DNA of 64,000 nucleotides from the NCBI GenBank assembly GCA_002973575.1, contig PVEQ01000005.1, positions 124,001 to 188,000 on the forward strand, read 5' to 3'. A model generated the notes under the pieces. The model ran no database searches. It was not told where the DNA came from and saw only the letters and a program-made list of their open reading frames with translations. Of this stretch, positions 9,305-19,332 are shown piece after piece. Within the stretch, counting starts at the first letter, position 1; every line of letters begins with the position of its first letter. The translations under genes were made by a program, and so were the position numbers. This stretch comes from Sediminibacterium magnilacihabitans. GTDB taxonomy: Bacteria; Bacteroidota; Bacteroidia; Chitinophagales; Chitinophagaceae.

Positions 9305-11641
9305 ATGTGGTATCGCCTGGGGCAATTCATCCTGAAAAACCGACTGATATTATTGCTTCTTTTACTGGCTGCCACAGCCACTATGGGCTACTTCGGCAGC
9401 CAGGTAAAACTGAGTTATGAGTTTACCAAAGCCATCCCCGACGACAACCCGCGCTACCGTGAGTATCAGGCTTTTTTACAGAAATTTGGTGGAGACGGAT
9501 CTACTGTAGTAATTGGAATTCAATCGGATAGTTTCTTTAAATCTGATTTTTTTAATAAAGTGGGTGAACTGCACCGTGAGCTGAAAAAAGTGCCCGGGGT
9601 AACCGATATCGCCAGCATACCAGAGGTGGTGAATCTGCAAAATGATACGGTAAATAAACGGTTGTTGCCATATAAAATATTTAACTATCCATACTCCAGC
9701 CAGGCTCCGCTCGACAGCGCCCGGCAGGTTTTCGAAAACCTGCCTTTTTACCGACGCCTGTTGTACAATTCTGCCACCCATTCTTACCTCATGGGGGTGA
9801 ATGTGAACAAGGATACGGTCAATAGTAAGAGCCGTACCCGGCTGATCAACGACATTGTAAAGCAGGTGCAGATTTTTGAGCAAAAAGCGCAGGTATCGGT
9901 ACACATGAGCGGACTTCCCTATATCAGAACCATCATGAGTAACCGCATCAAGGATGAGATGAACTGGTTTCTCATTGGTTCCCTGCTGCTCTCGGCCATT
10001 ACCCTGATCCTTTTCTTCCGTTCTGCCAGCGCCATGCTCATGAGTCTGTTCGTGGTGGGGATGGGAGTGATATGGAGCCTGGGTACCGTGGTACTCCTCG
10101 GCTACAAGATCACATTGCTCACAGCCATCATCCCACCACTGGTGGTAGTGATTGGTGTTCCCAACTGTATCTACTTCCTCAATAAATACCATACCGCCTA
10201 CCGCGAAACAGGTGATAAGCAAAAAGCACTGGTAACTATGGTAGGGAGAATGGGTATTGTTACCCTGTTTTGCAATATTGCCGCTGCTATCGGTTTTGCT
10301 GTATTTGCCCTTACACGCAGCGCGGTATTGAAAGAGTTCGGTGCGGTGGCAGGTATCAATATCATTGCCCTGTTCCTTATTTCACTCATTTTTATACCGG
10401 TGGTGCTGAGTTATCTTCCGGCTCCTCAAAACAAACATACACGCTACCTCGACAATGCATTTTTAGAACGTGTGCTGGTGCGTATCGAGCGCTGGACCTT
10501 CCATCATGCAAAATGGGTGTATGGAGTAACAGCGGCATTGACCATTTTCGCTGCAATCGGATTGCTGCGGATCAAGAGTGAAGGATTTATTGTGGATGAT
10601 CTTCCTAAAAATGATAAGATCTATACCGACCTGAAATGGTTCGAAAGCAATTTCGGAGGTGTGATGCCGCTGGAAATATTGGTGGATACCAAAAAGAAGA
10701 ACGGACTGGTGCGTTCCGTTAAACCCATTGCAAATATTGAAGAACTCTCGCAATACATAGCAAGCAGTCCGGAAGCCGCACGGCCGCTGTCTTTTGTAGA
10801 AGGATTGAAGTTTGCCAAGCAGGCTTATTTCGATGATGATACGTTGAGCTATGCGATTCCTTATGAAGGCGACCTGGCATTCATGGCTCCTTACCTGAAG
10901 GCCCGGCCCGACAGCGCCGGAGGCAGTCAAAAGAAATCGGGCTTCGCGCAACTGATGAGTAGTTTTATGGACAGCTCACGGCAGGTAGCGCGTATCAGTG
11001 TGAACATGAAAGATGTGGGCAGCGCCCGGCTGCCTGTGCTGCTGAAAGATTTTGAACACAAAGCCAACGAGATTTTTGATACAGCCAGTTACCATGTAAC
11101 GTTTACAGGCAGCAGCATCACATTCCTGGAAGGTTCCAGTTTCATCATCAAAGGATTGAAAGAAAGTATTTGCTGGGCTTTCCTGCTTATCACTTTGTGC
11201 ATGCTCTACTTGTTCCGCTCGTTCCGCATACTGGTTTGCTCGCTGATACCTAACCTCATTCCGCTGGTGATCACTGCTGGTGTGATGGGCTGGGCGGGTA
11301 TTGCATTGAAACCATCCACCGTATTGGTGTTCAGTGTAGCATTGGGCATTGCCATTGACGTGACCATCCGTTTTCTCATCAACTATAAACAGGAGCTGTC
11401 GCATTACAACAAGCAGGTATCGGCTACCCTGGTGCAGACGATCAGGCATACCGGTATCAGCATCATCTATACTTCGCTGGTATTGATCGCCGGGTTCATC
11501 ATTTTCTGCTGGAGTGATTTCGGTGGAACCAAGGCTTTGGGCTGGCTTACTTCGCTGACGCTGGTAACAGGAACCCTAACCAATCTGATCCTCCTGCCGG
11601 TGTTGATATTGCATACTTCCAGCGGTAAAGCAAAAAAATAG
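9305..11641 (+). CDS. MMPL-family RND exporter
   Basis: The 778-residue protein has the two-lobe layout of the MMPL branch of the RND superfamily. One N-terminal membrane helix (about 12-31) is followed by a periplasmic loop containing YREYQAFLQKFGGD, then a cluster of five to six helices (about 220-385). A second helix (about 400-420), a second loop and a second helix cluster (about 615-770) follow. Repeats of the pattern in the two helix clusters show the internal duplication typical of the family. Members use proton motive force to move lipids, hopanoids or other hydrophobic compounds. The substrate here is unknown. It stands alone, divergent from the giant repeat protein across 243 bases in which I recognise no clear promoter. 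Confidence 0.88.
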   Translation: MWYRLGQFILKNRLILLLLLLAATATMGYFGSQVKLSYEFTKAIPDDNPRYREYQAFLQKFGGDGSTVVIGIQSDSFFKSDFFNKVGELHRELKKVPGVTDIASIPEVVNLQNDTVNKRLLPYKIFNYPYSSQAPLDSARQVFENLPFYRRLLYNSATHSYLMGVNVNKDTVNSKSRTRLINDIVKQVQIFEQKAQVSVHMSGLPYIRTIMSNRIKDEMNWFLIGSLLLSAITLILFFRSASAMLMSLFVVGMGVIWSLGTVVLLGYKITLLTAIIPPLVVVIGVPNCIYFLNKYHTAYRETGDKQKALVTMVGRMGIVTLFCNIAAAIGFAVFALTRSAVLKEFGAVAGINIIALFLISLIFIPVVLSYLPAPQNKHTRYLDNAFLERVLVRIERWTFHHAKWVYGVTAALTIFAAIGLLRIKSEGFIVDDLPKNDKIYTDLKWFESNFGGVMPLEILVDTKKKNGLVRSVKPIANIEELSQYIASSPEAARPLSFVEGLKFAKQAYFDDDTLSYAIPYEGDLAFMAPYLKARPDSAGGSQKKSGFAQLMSSFMDSSRQVARISVNMKDVGSARLPVLLKDFEHKANEIFDTASYHVTFTGSSITFLEGSSFIIKGLKESICWAFLLITLCMLYLFRSFRILVCSLIPNLIPLVITAGVMGWAGIALKPSTVLVFSVALGIAIDVTIRFLINYKQELSHYNKQVSATLVQTIRHTGISIIYTSLVLIAGFIIFCWSDFGGTKALGWLTSLTLVTGTLTNLILLPVLILHTSSGKAKK

Positions 11642-11871
11642 CTGTTAGTAGAAGTGTTGCGACAGTGTTACCCCAGTGTCCTTCCAGTGCTCTACAAGTA
11701 TGCCAATAGTATACTTTAATCGTCAACCGTTTTATCGGCCCCTATTCCGCCTCAGCATTTAATGGTATGATACGGCTAAGTTTTTTTTAAGTTTTTCCGG
11801 CAGAATCTAGTATTTCCAACGAATAATTATTTAATTTTAATCGTTTTTTAATACTCAAAACTTTATTGCAA

Positions 11872-14800
11872 ATGAGAAAACTATTGGCTCTTGCAGCTGG
11901 TATTGTGCTACTCGTAGTACAATTGCAAGCTCAAACAAACCGTACGGTTACCGGTAAAGTAACCGATGATAAAGGGTCCCCGCTTACGGGAGTGACTGTT
12001 TCAGCCGGTTCAGAAAGGCGCACGGTTACTGATAATAGTGGCAATTTCACTATTCAGGTTTCAGCTACTGCTAAATCTTTACATTTCACTTATGTAGGTT
12101 ATAATGCCACTGATGTCATTATTACAGGTAAATCTTCTGTAAGCCTCAGTCTGACACCGGAAGACAAAACACTTTCGGAAGTAGTGGTAGTGGGGTATGG
12201 CGTTCAGAAAAAAAGGGAAGTAACCGGTGCCATTTCAAGGATAGGTGGGGGAGCTGTGGCAGACAAGCCCGCGCAAAGTTTTGATCAGAACCTGGGAGGC
12301 CGTGCTGCCGGTGTGCAGATAACGATCCCCAGTGGAGTGCTGAATGCGCCGCCTGTGATACGCGTAAGGGGTACGAATTCTATTTCACTTTCGTCATACC
12401 CACTGATTGTGGTAGACGGTGTGCCTTCTTTTACAGGTGATTTCAGCTCTACCGCTGCTGCAGGAAATATCCTGGCAAGCATCAATCCGAACGATATTGA
12501 AAGCATTGACATTGCAAAAGATGCGGCGGCTACAGCCATTTATGGAAGCCGTGCAGCAAATGGTGTTGTATTTGTTACCACCAAAAAAGGTAAAGCCGGA
12601 AGAAGCAGGGTAACGGTCGATAGTTGGGTGGGATGGAGTAAAGTGCAGCGCCTCCCCGATTTGCTGAATGCCTCCCAGTATACCGATTATAAAAATGAAG
12701 CACTGAAGAATGCAGGTACTTATAATGCGAATACGAATGCTTTTGCGCTTACCAATGGACCGGATGGAAAACCCATCAATACGAATTGGTATAATTATGT
12801 ATACCGCAACGGCTTCCAACACAGTAATACCGTGAGCATTTCCGGCGCTAATGAATCTACCAGTTATTATTTCTCTGCTGGTTATACAGAACAACAGGGT
12901 ATCATACAGAGAAATGATTTTAAAAGGCTGGGCATATTGATGAACATCGATCACAAGATTGGCAAAGCAGTGAATCTGGGAGGTAAAATTCAATATACCA
13001 ACGAAAAGAACCTGGCAGCAGTGAGTTCCGGATCATTGGGTGATGCATTTGCCACTGCAGGCCTTGGCCGTGTGGCGCTGATCACTGCTCCCAATGTATC
13101 TCCTTATAACAACGACGGAACCTATAACTACTCGGGCGCTTTGATTGGAGTAATGAACAACAAAGTAGGACAGGTAGGTTTCAATAACCCAGTGATCCAA
13201 CTGGATCAAAACCGCAACAATGCTGAAGTAGAGCACATTATTGGTAATACTTATGCACAAGTGAAGCCGATCAGTTCAGTAACTGTTCGCACAGTCTTTG
13301 GCATTGATTATGTGCTGGTGGACAATGATATTTATTATAGCCCTATTTCAGGGGAAGGCTTCAGTTCTAATGGTTCGGTAACCGCAGCATTGAATAAAAA
13401 CAAAAGATGGGTTTGGACCAATACCATCCAGTACGACAAGACTTTTGCCGATAAACATACAGTTGGATTACTGGCAGGTATGGAACACCAGAAGTCGAAC
13501 AATACAGGGTATGGGTTGAACCGTACTATTGTTTCTGACCCGGCGTTTACCAATGTCCAGGGTGGATGGGCTACCCCAAATCCGTCGAATCTGGCTATAG
13601 GAGAGAATTATCTTTATTCAGAGTTCGGCCGTTTGCAGTACGACTTCGATAAAAAATATTATATCAGTGGTAACCTCAGAAGAGACGGCGCCTCTCAGTT
13701 GGGTGTCAATTCAAAATATGGTACTTTCTGGGGTGTATCGGCCGGATGGGAAATCACAAAAGAAAAATTCTGGACATCGGCCAGGCTTGATAGGATCTTC
13801 AGCAGCTTTAAATTAAGAGGAAGCTATGGTAAAGTAGGAAATATAGGCGGTCTGAATAATTATGCTTCCCTTTCAACCTACGGATCCGGTCTTTACGGAG
13901 GTAATGGTACAGCAGTTTACAACCAAGCAGGCAACTCCAATCTTACCTGGGAAACCAGTAAGAAAACCGATATCGGTTTGAGCTTCGGTTTGCTGAACGA
14001 CAAGATCACAGGTGATGTCACTTATTACAACAACAATATCGATGGTCTGTTACTGAATGTACCGCAACCTCCGTCTGCCGGTGTGCCTACTGCCATTCCG
14101 CAGAATATCGGTACCATGTACAACAGGGGAATTGAAATTGCAGTAAATGCAACCATTCTCCAGAAAAAAGATTTCAGCTGGACCAGCAGTTTCAATGTTG
14201 CTACCAATACCAACAAAGTTACTGCACTGGCGCCTGGTGTAAACAGTATCATTGGAATAACCGGTGGATTGGAAAGCCCGAGTATTACCCTGCCCGGCTA
14301 CCCCATTGGTATGTTATTCGTGACACAGACAAAAGGAGTTGATCCGGCAACAGGAAGAAGGATATTTGTGAATTCGCAGGGTAAAGATGTTTACTTCCAG
14401 CACGTGGCGCCTGCAGGTCAGTCGCGATTCATGTATGCCGATGGAACTGTTGCACCTGGTGTGAGCAGTGCCGATGCGATTGTATACAAGACTACCCAGC
14501 CTAAAGTTTTTGGCGGATGGGAAAATACCTTCCGTTATAAAGGCTTTGAACTAACAGCCATGTTCACTTACCAGTTTGGCAACTATGTTTATTATGGTAC
14601 AGGAGCGGGCCTGAGAGATCAGCGTTTCTGGAACAATGAAGTAGGCGTGTTGAACCGCTGGCAGAAAGCGGGTGATCTTACAGCTTATCCCAAACCCATA
14701 TTCGGAGATAATATTTCGAACGGTTCTTCTTTCCCGCTCGACATTAACGTATTCAAAGGTGATTTCGTAAAACTGCGTTCCGTTTCTGTCGGATATAATC

Positions 14801-15003
14801 TGCCGAAAACCATATTGGAAAAAGTGAAGATCAACAATGCCCGTTTTTATGTGGCAGGCTCTAACCTGTTGATCATTACCAACTATCCCGGACCTGATCC
14901 TGAGGTTTCATCCAATGGAAATGGTACCACCAATTTCGGTATTGACAGGAACACTGTTGCGAATCAAAGAACCATTACAGTTGGTTTGAATGTTGGTTTC
15001 TGA
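11872..15003 (+). CDS. SusC/RagA-family TonB-linked outer membrane transporter
   Basis: The 1043-residue protein starts at the ATG at 11872. A TTG two codons earlier is also open, but the signal peptide begins naturally at MRKLL and ends in LQAQ. A carboxypeptidase-like regulatory domain (about 25-100, VTGKVTDDKGSPLTGVTVS) is followed by a TonB-box and plug entry (LSEVVVVGYGVQKKREVTGAI, about 104-124) and a long beta-barrel ending in an aromatic residue (VGF). SusC proteins import glycans, peptides or other large nutrients together with a SusD lipoprotein, and the next gene is that partner. No glycoside hydrolase, peptidase, sensor or FecR-type anti-sigma gene is attached to the pair, so the substrate cannot be predicted. 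Confidence 0.95.
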   Translation: MRKLLALAAGIVLLVVQLQAQTNRTVTGKVTDDKGSPLTGVTVSAGSERRTVTDNSGNFTIQVSATAKSLHFTYVGYNATDVIITGKSSVSLSLTPEDKTLSEVVVVGYGVQKKREVTGAISRIGGGAVADKPAQSFDQNLGGRAAGVQITIPSGVLNAPPVIRVRGTNSISLSSYPLIVVDGVPSFTGDFSSTAAAGNILASINPNDIESIDIAKDAAATAIYGSRAANGVVFVTTKKGKAGRSRVTVDSWVGWSKVQRLPDLLNASQYTDYKNEALKNAGTYNANTNAFALTNGPDGKPINTNWYNYVYRNGFQHSNTVSISGANESTSYYFSAGYTEQQGIIQRNDFKRLGILMNIDHKIGKAVNLGGKIQYTNEKNLAAVSSGSLGDAFATAGLGRVALITAPNVSPYNNDGTYNYSGALIGVMNNKVGQVGFNNPVIQLDQNRNNAEVEHIIGNTYAQVKPISSVTVRTVFGIDYVLVDNDIYYSPISGEGFSSNGSVTAALNKNKRWVWTNTIQYDKTFADKHTVGLLAGMEHQKSNNTGYGLNRTIVSDPAFTNVQGGWATPNPSNLAIGENYLYSEFGRLQYDFDKKYYISGNLRRDGASQLGVNSKYGTFWGVSAGWEITKEKFWTSARLDRIFSSFKLRGSYGKVGNIGGLNNYASLSTYGSGLYGGNGTAVYNQAGNSNLTWETSKKTDIGLSFGLLNDKITGDVTYYNNNIDGLLLNVPQPPSAGVPTAIPQNIGTMYNRGIEIAVNATILQKKDFSWTSSFNVATNTNKVTALAPGVNSIIGITGGLESPSITLPGYPIGMLFVTQTKGVDPATGRRIFVNSQGKDVYFQHVAPAGQSRFMYADGTVAPGVSSADAIVYKTTQPKVFGGWENTFRYKGFELTAMFTYQFGNYVYYGTGAGLRDQRFWNNEVGVLNRWQKAGDLTAYPKPIFGDNISNGSSFPLDINVFKGDFVKLRSVSVGYNLPKTILEKVKINNARFYVAGSNLLIITNYPGPDPEVSSNGNGTTNFGIDRNTVANQRTITVGLNVGF

Positions 15004-15027
15004 TTGTTAAACTATTAATTCAGCAAA

Positions 15028-16488
15028 ATGAGAAAGAACCTGATTTATATTATATTGGCAGCAACGGTTGTTCACGTAACATCCTGTGCCAAGAAAGACG
15101 CCCTGAATCCCGTACCCTCTACTTCTATTTCTGATCTTACGGCTTTTAATACGAAAGACAGGATTGAAGGACAGGTCCGCGGAATATATGCCACCATTAA
15201 GAATTCGGGCATGTACGGAGGTCGTTACCAAATATTCAATGATATCCGTGGAGAAGAATTCAACAACGAGCGTACCAATGTGGTAACCGGTTTTGATATC
15301 TGGAATTATACGCCCAGTAACAGTTCTACCAATAGTGTTCTGAACCATTGGGCGCGCGCTTACTATGTGATCAACCTGGCAAATGTGTTCATCGATGGTA
15401 TGGCTGCGAAAGGTTCTGCTGTGGTTGGCACAACACTTTCCAACAATTACCTGGGTGAAGCCAGGTTACTGCGTGCCATCAGCTATTATTCATTGCTGCA
15501 ATTGTATGCCCGGCCCTACTGGGATGGTAATGGATCTAAACCTGGTGTACCGCTCCGTTTGAAAGGAAATACCAATTCGGGAAATTATGCGCTGGCAAGG
15601 GCATCAGTTGCGGAAGTGTACTCACAAATATTGAGCGATCTTACGTTTGCCGAGCAAAACCTGCCGCTCGACTATAACAATGCAGCGCTTAACACTACCA
15701 GGGCCCATCGCAATACGGCTATTGCATGGAAGACCAGGGTTTACCTGAGCATGCAGAAATATGCGGAAGTGATCACAGAAGCCAATAAGATCGTATCGGC
15801 AACTCCTCCGTTCACTGCCACATCGGGAGTAGCGAATGCGTTGCAGTCAGATTATACGTCACTTTTCAAGCCTCCATATACTTCAACTGAATCAATGCTC
15901 TCCATGCCTTTTTCTACTACTGAGCAGCCCGGTACACAAAATCAGTTGGGATATTATTATGGCCCCTCTGCATTCAACGGAGGTAATGGCGAATATTCTT
16001 TGTTGTCTACTGGTATCATTTCCAATACAGGATGGAAATCTACTGATGCCAGGAGAAGTTTTGTACAGGTCTTTGGTAGTAAAAGCTACCTGACTAAGTA
16101 TAGCGTGCCTTCTACCTTCACTGATTGGGCCCCGGTAATCAGGTATGCAGAAGTATTGTTGAATCTGGCAGAAGCAAGAACACGCTCGACCAACACGGTA
16201 GATGCACAAGCTATTGCATTATTGAATGCTGTCAGGGGACGCTCGGATGCTTCTACAGTTTTCACTGCTGCCGGCTTTGCCGATGCCTCTGCGCTTGCAG
16301 ATGCCATCATGACGGAAAGAAGGATTGAATTCCTGGGTGAAGGTTTAAGGGGAGCAGATATCACCCGACTGGGACTGCCCCTGCCTGCCAAGCCTGGTGT
16401 GAATAGCATTCCGACTACCAGTCAGCAATATATATGGCCTATTTCAGCAGATGAACTTTTGTTGAATCCCTTATGTAAGGATAACTAG
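15028..16488 (+). CDS. SusD/RagB-family nutrient-binding outer membrane lipoprotein
   Basis: The 486-residue protein has a lipoprotein signal with the lipobox cysteine at residue 20 (VTSC). It shows SusD hallmarks: an N-terminal region after LNPVPSTSISDLTAF, helical TPR-like segments such as YLGEARLLRAISYYSLLQLYA, and the C-terminal RYAEVLLNLAEAR and ERRIEFLGEGLRGADITRLG motifs. It caps the SusC barrel at the cell surface and captures the substrate. It begins 24 bases after susC and is followed by a terminator, so the two genes form a closed two-gene operon. Confidence 0.95.
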   Translation: MRKNLIYIILAATVVHVTSCAKKDALNPVPSTSISDLTAFNTKDRIEGQVRGIYATIKNSGMYGGRYQIFNDIRGEEFNNERTNVVTGFDIWNYTPSNSSTNSVLNHWARAYYVINLANVFIDGMAAKGSAVVGTTLSNNYLGEARLLRAISYYSLLQLYARPYWDGNGSKPGVPLRLKGNTNSGNYALARASVAEVYSQILSDLTFAEQNLPLDYNNAALNTTRAHRNTAIAWKTRVYLSMQKYAEVITEANKIVSATPPFTATSGVANALQSDYTSLFKPPYTSTESMLSMPFSTTEQPGTQNQLGYYYGPSAFNGGNGEYSLLSTGIISNTGWKSTDARRSFVQVFGSKSYLTKYSVPSTFTDWAPVIRYAEVLLNLAEARTRSTNTVDAQAIALLNAVRGRSDASTVFTAAGFADASALADAIMTERRIEFLGEGLRGADITRLGLPLPAKPGVNSIPTTSQQYIWPISADELLLNPLCKDN

Positions 16489-16550
16489 TAAGTGATAATA
16501 GGATTATCAGTATAACTATTGCGATCCTATTAAATAACAGTATAATTTTT

Positions 16551-16585
16551 AAAAGGCCGGTCTCTAAGGAGACTGGCCTTTTTTA
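16551..16585 (+). terminator. Rho-independent terminator after the susCD pair
   Basis: The arm GGCCGGTCTC (16555-16564) pairs with GAGACTGGCC (16569-16578) across a TAAG loop, with one G-T pair. The left arm is preceded by a run of A and the right arm is followed by six T. The mirrored A/T flanks would also let it act on minus-strand transcripts from the other side, fitting its place between converging genes. Confidence 0.88.
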
Positions 16586-16617
16586 TGAAAAAATCTAACT
16601 AATCCGCCGGTTTTTTA

Positions 16618-17748
16618 TTATTTCAATACGGTTGCCAACTTCTGATCCAGCGCTTCACCTCTTAACTCTGTTGCAATGATCTTACCGGCAGGGTCAACCA
16701 ATACATTGAAAGGAATACCATCGAACTGGTACAAAGAAACCATGCTGCTTTCCCATTTTTTCAGGTCACTTACATGTTTCCAGTTCAGCTTGTCTTCTTT
16801 AATGGCTTCCAGCCAGGATGCTTTATCCGAGTCGAGTGATACACCCAGGATGGTGAAATTCTTATCCTTATATTTATTGAAAGCCGCTACTACATTGGGG
16901 TTCTCATTTCTGCAGGGTCCGCACCAGCTGGCCCAGAAATCTACCAGCACGTACTTTCCTTTGAGGCTGCTCAACTGGAAAGTTTTACCGTCGGTATCGG
17001 GTAAACTGATCTCGGGCGCCTGTTGATTCAGCAAAGCATATTTCGATGTAGCGGCGGACTGCTGTTGTACGGTAAGCATACTTTTGATCCTGGCCAGTCC
17101 GCCGTGTTCTTTGAACTTGTCGGCAGAAGCAGTAACCAGTTTCTTCAACTCATCGGGCGGCAAGGTGCGGGAAGCCATGCCAATAGCGTAATAACGGGCA
17201 GCTGGACTGGGCGACTGCTCAATAAAATCCGTTACCACCTTATTCATGTCTTTGATGGCGGCATCGCGGGTATTGCGTACAATCGCCAGCACACTGTCGG
17301 GCGCTTTTTGTTTCTGCAAAGTGTCGAGCTGCTGAAACGCTTTGTACAATGCTGAATCTTTCCTGCGATAGTCTTCGAACAAAGTATGCAAACTGGCGCT
17401 CACAGGAGAGCCTTCAATCTTATAAGACCGATAATTATTAACATCGAGTGCCAACTCAATATGCCTGGCATCATTGACCAACAACACATCAGGTCCATTT
17501 TCTAAAACCAACCGGTACAAAGATTCTTCCTTGCCCATGCCTTTGAGTTCGAAACTGCCGTTGGATTGCAGGCTGCCGGAATCGAGTACTACCGGCTGTT
17601 CGCCGCCATACGGTAACTCCTGCAGGTAAATTCTCTTGCCGGGTGCATGCGTTATTTTACCACTTACGGTAAATGAACCCGATTGCTGTTGCCGGCACGC
17701 AACTGTAAGCAGCAGAATGCCGGAGAGTAAATAGATGATTCTTTTCAT
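16618..17748 (-). CDS. TlpA-like thioredoxin-fold lipoprotein with DUF4369-type N-terminus
   Basis: The 376-residue protein has a lipoprotein signal with cysteine 18 (LLTVAC). The N-terminal half (about 25-130) contains GSFTVSGKITHAPGKRIYLQEL, typical of the DUF4369 domain. After a helical linker comes an AhpC/TSA-type thioredoxin fold (about 235-376) with the redox motif WCGPC (C276, C279). Such Bacteroidota proteins reduce disulfides in the periplasm or on membrane-bound proteins, and their true partners are mostly unknown. It is on the opposite strand to the SusCD pair and converges with it at the terminator. Confidence 0.9.
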   Translation of the reverse strand: MKRIIYLLSGILLLTVACRQQQSGSFTVSGKITHAPGKRIYLQELPYGGEQPVVLDSGSLQSNGSFELKGMGKEESLYRLVLENGPDVLLVNDARHIELALDVNNYRSYKIEGSPVSASLHTLFEDYRRKDSALYKAFQQLDTLQKQKAPDSVLAIVRNTRDAAIKDMNKVVTDFIEQSPSPAARYYAIGMASRTLPPDELKKLVTASADKFKEHGGLARIKSMLTVQQQSAATSKYALLNQQAPEISLPDTDGKTFQLSSLKGKYVLVDFWASWCGPCRNENPNVVAAFNKYKDKNFTILGVSLDSDKASWLEAIKEDKLNWKHVSDLKKWESSMVSLYQFDGIPFNVLVDPAGKIIATELRGEALDQKLATVLK

Positions 17749-17751
17749 GAT

Positions 17752-17808
17752 AGATGTTAGTTGTTAGATGTCAGTTGTTAGATAGATTTTTTCTAACAAC
17801 TAACATCT
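17752..17808. repeat. Perfect 16-base inverted repeat of the TTAGTTGTTAG type
   Basis: AGATGTTAGTTGTTAG (17752-17767) is the exact reverse complement of CTAACAACTAACATCT (17793-17808). The spacer contains another TCAGTTGTTAGA copy and a run of T. It fills the gap between gatB and the TlpA-like gene, both minus-strand, and could form a terminator-like hairpin. The same sequence family recurs at 40251-40332, so this is a dispersed intergenic element rather than a chance palindrome. Confidence 0.8.
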
Positions 17809-19250
17809 CATTTAAGTTTTTCTTCGAGTAACTGCGTAACCAATTTCGGATCGGCTTTCCCTTTGCTGATTTTTTTTACTTCGCCTACAAATAAACCGAT
17901 CAACCCTTTTTTACCTTTTTTGTATTCCGTTACTTTTTCCGGCATTTTTTCCAGTGCTTGTTGCACCCATGCATCGAGTTCGTTTGTATCGCTTACCTGC
18001 AACAGGTTCATCGACTCGGCTGTCTGCAAGGGTGACGCATTGGTGAGCATTACAGCAGGCAATATTTTAGAAGAAGCCACAGAAAAACTCAGTTTTCCTT
18101 CATCTACCAGTTGAATCAGGCTGGCCAGTGTAGCAGGTAGCAGGCTGAGCGTTTCAAAGCCCATGCCGGTTTCATTCAATACCTGCCTGAGTGGGCCCAG
18201 CATCCAGTTGGCAATGGCTTTGTAGTTGCTGCAGTGTTGTGCCGTTGCTTCGAAATAATCAGCCGTGGCTTTGTCATCGCACAATTGACCGGCATCATAT
18301 TCACTCAACTGGTAAACCTCCTGGTATCGGGCAAACAACTGTGCGGGTAGTGCAGGCAATGCTGCCTGAATGCCGTTGATGAATGTTTCGCTGAGATGGA
18401 AGGGAGGCAGATCGGGATCGGGAAAATAACGGTAATCATTCGCTTCCTCTTTGTCGCGGATAGCAAATGTGGTGTCATTGCCTGCATCAAAACTGCGTGT
18501 CTGTTGCTGAATGGTTCCACCGGCTTCTACAATATCGATCATGCGTTGTATTTCAAACTCGATGGCTTTTTTCACATTGCGGATAGAGTTCAGGTTCTTC
18601 ACCTCGGCCTTGGTACCCAGTTTGGTCTCGCCTTTCAGGCGGATGGAAACGTTGGCATCACAACGCAGACTTCCTTCTTCCATATTGCCATCGCATATAC
18701 CCAGCCAGCGAACCAATTTTCGTATTTCAGTTACATAAAGCCAGGCTTCTTCAGCAGTATGGATATCGGGTTCGGTAACGATCTCTATCAACGGAGTACC
18801 GGCCCGGTTGAGGTCGATACAGGTATACTTGTCGTCGATATCATGAATACTTTTGCCGGCATCCTCTTCCATGTGAATGCGGTTGAGGCGGACGGCCCTT
18901 TCTCCTGCTGTTGTTTTGATGATTACATGACCGCCTTTACAAATAGGTGTGGTATGTTGGGATATCTGGTATCCTTTGGGCAGATCGGGATAAAAATAAT
19001 TCTTCCGGGCAAAATAATTGTCGCGTTCAATTTCACAATGACAGGCAAGTCCCATTTTAATGGCATACTCTACCGCTTTGCGGTTGGTCTTGGGCAGGGT
19101 GCCGGGATGGCCAAGGGTAATAGGACTCACATGTGTGTTAGGCGCTGCACCAAAGGCAATGCTATCTCCGCAAAAAAGCTTGCTCACTGTTGCCAATTGG
19201 GCATGCACTTCGAGGCCTATGACTGCTTCGTATTTGGAATGGACTGACAT
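17808..19250 (-). CDS. gatB: Asp/Glu-tRNA amidotransferase subunit B
   Basis: GatB binds the mischarged Glu-tRNA(Gln) or Asp-tRNA(Asn), activates it with ATP and amidates it using ammonia channelled from GatA. The 480-residue length is normal. The start at 19250 gives MSVHSKYEAVIGLEVHAQL, the typical N-terminus; an in-frame extension of 15 residues upstream is not conserved in character. Visible signatures are LFCGD, the zinc and ATP-site region ARKNYFYPDLPKGYQISQ, LNRAGTPLIEIVTEPD and EVKNLNSIRNVKKAIEFEI, then a C-terminal helical and YqeY-like tail (about 330-480). GatA and GatC are not in this window. Confidence 0.97.
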   Translation of the reverse strand: MSVHSKYEAVIGLEVHAQLATVSKLFCGDSIAFGAAPNTHVSPITLGHPGTLPKTNRKAVEYAIKMGLACHCEIERDNYFARKNYFYPDLPKGYQISQHTTPICKGGHVIIKTTAGERAVRLNRIHMEEDAGKSIHDIDDKYTCIDLNRAGTPLIEIVTEPDIHTAEEAWLYVTEIRKLVRWLGICDGNMEEGSLRCDANVSIRLKGETKLGTKAEVKNLNSIRNVKKAIEFEIQRMIDIVEAGGTIQQQTRSFDAGNDTTFAIRDKEEANDYRYFPDPDLPPFHLSETFINGIQAALPALPAQLFARYQEVYQLSEYDAGQLCDDKATADYFEATAQHCSNYKAIANWMLGPLRQVLNETGMGFETLSLLPATLASLIQLVDEGKLSFSVASSKILPAVMLTNASPLQTAESMNLLQVSDTNELDAWVQQALEKMPEKVTEYKKGKKGLIGLFVGEVKKISKGKADPKLVTQLLEEKLK

Positions 19251-19332
19251 CGGGCGCAAAAATAACAAAAAACCGCGCCTGGAATGGCGCGGCACAATGC
19301 AACATGGGAAATAAAGTTATTTTATGATATCT

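Noticed and set aside
9476..10222. Minus-strand 248-codon frame inside the MMPL gene
   Set aside because: Histidine-rich shadow with no family character; the plus-strand gene is intact and well matched to MMPL.
11642..11871. Riboswitch or small RNA before susC
   Set aside because: The 230-base leader has no cobalamin-type or other recognisable riboswitch core and no clear promoter box; I see nothing specific.
18396..19247. Plus-strand 283-codon frame opposite gatB
   Set aside because: Shadow of gatB; its sequence is not like any protein family and gatB is complete.
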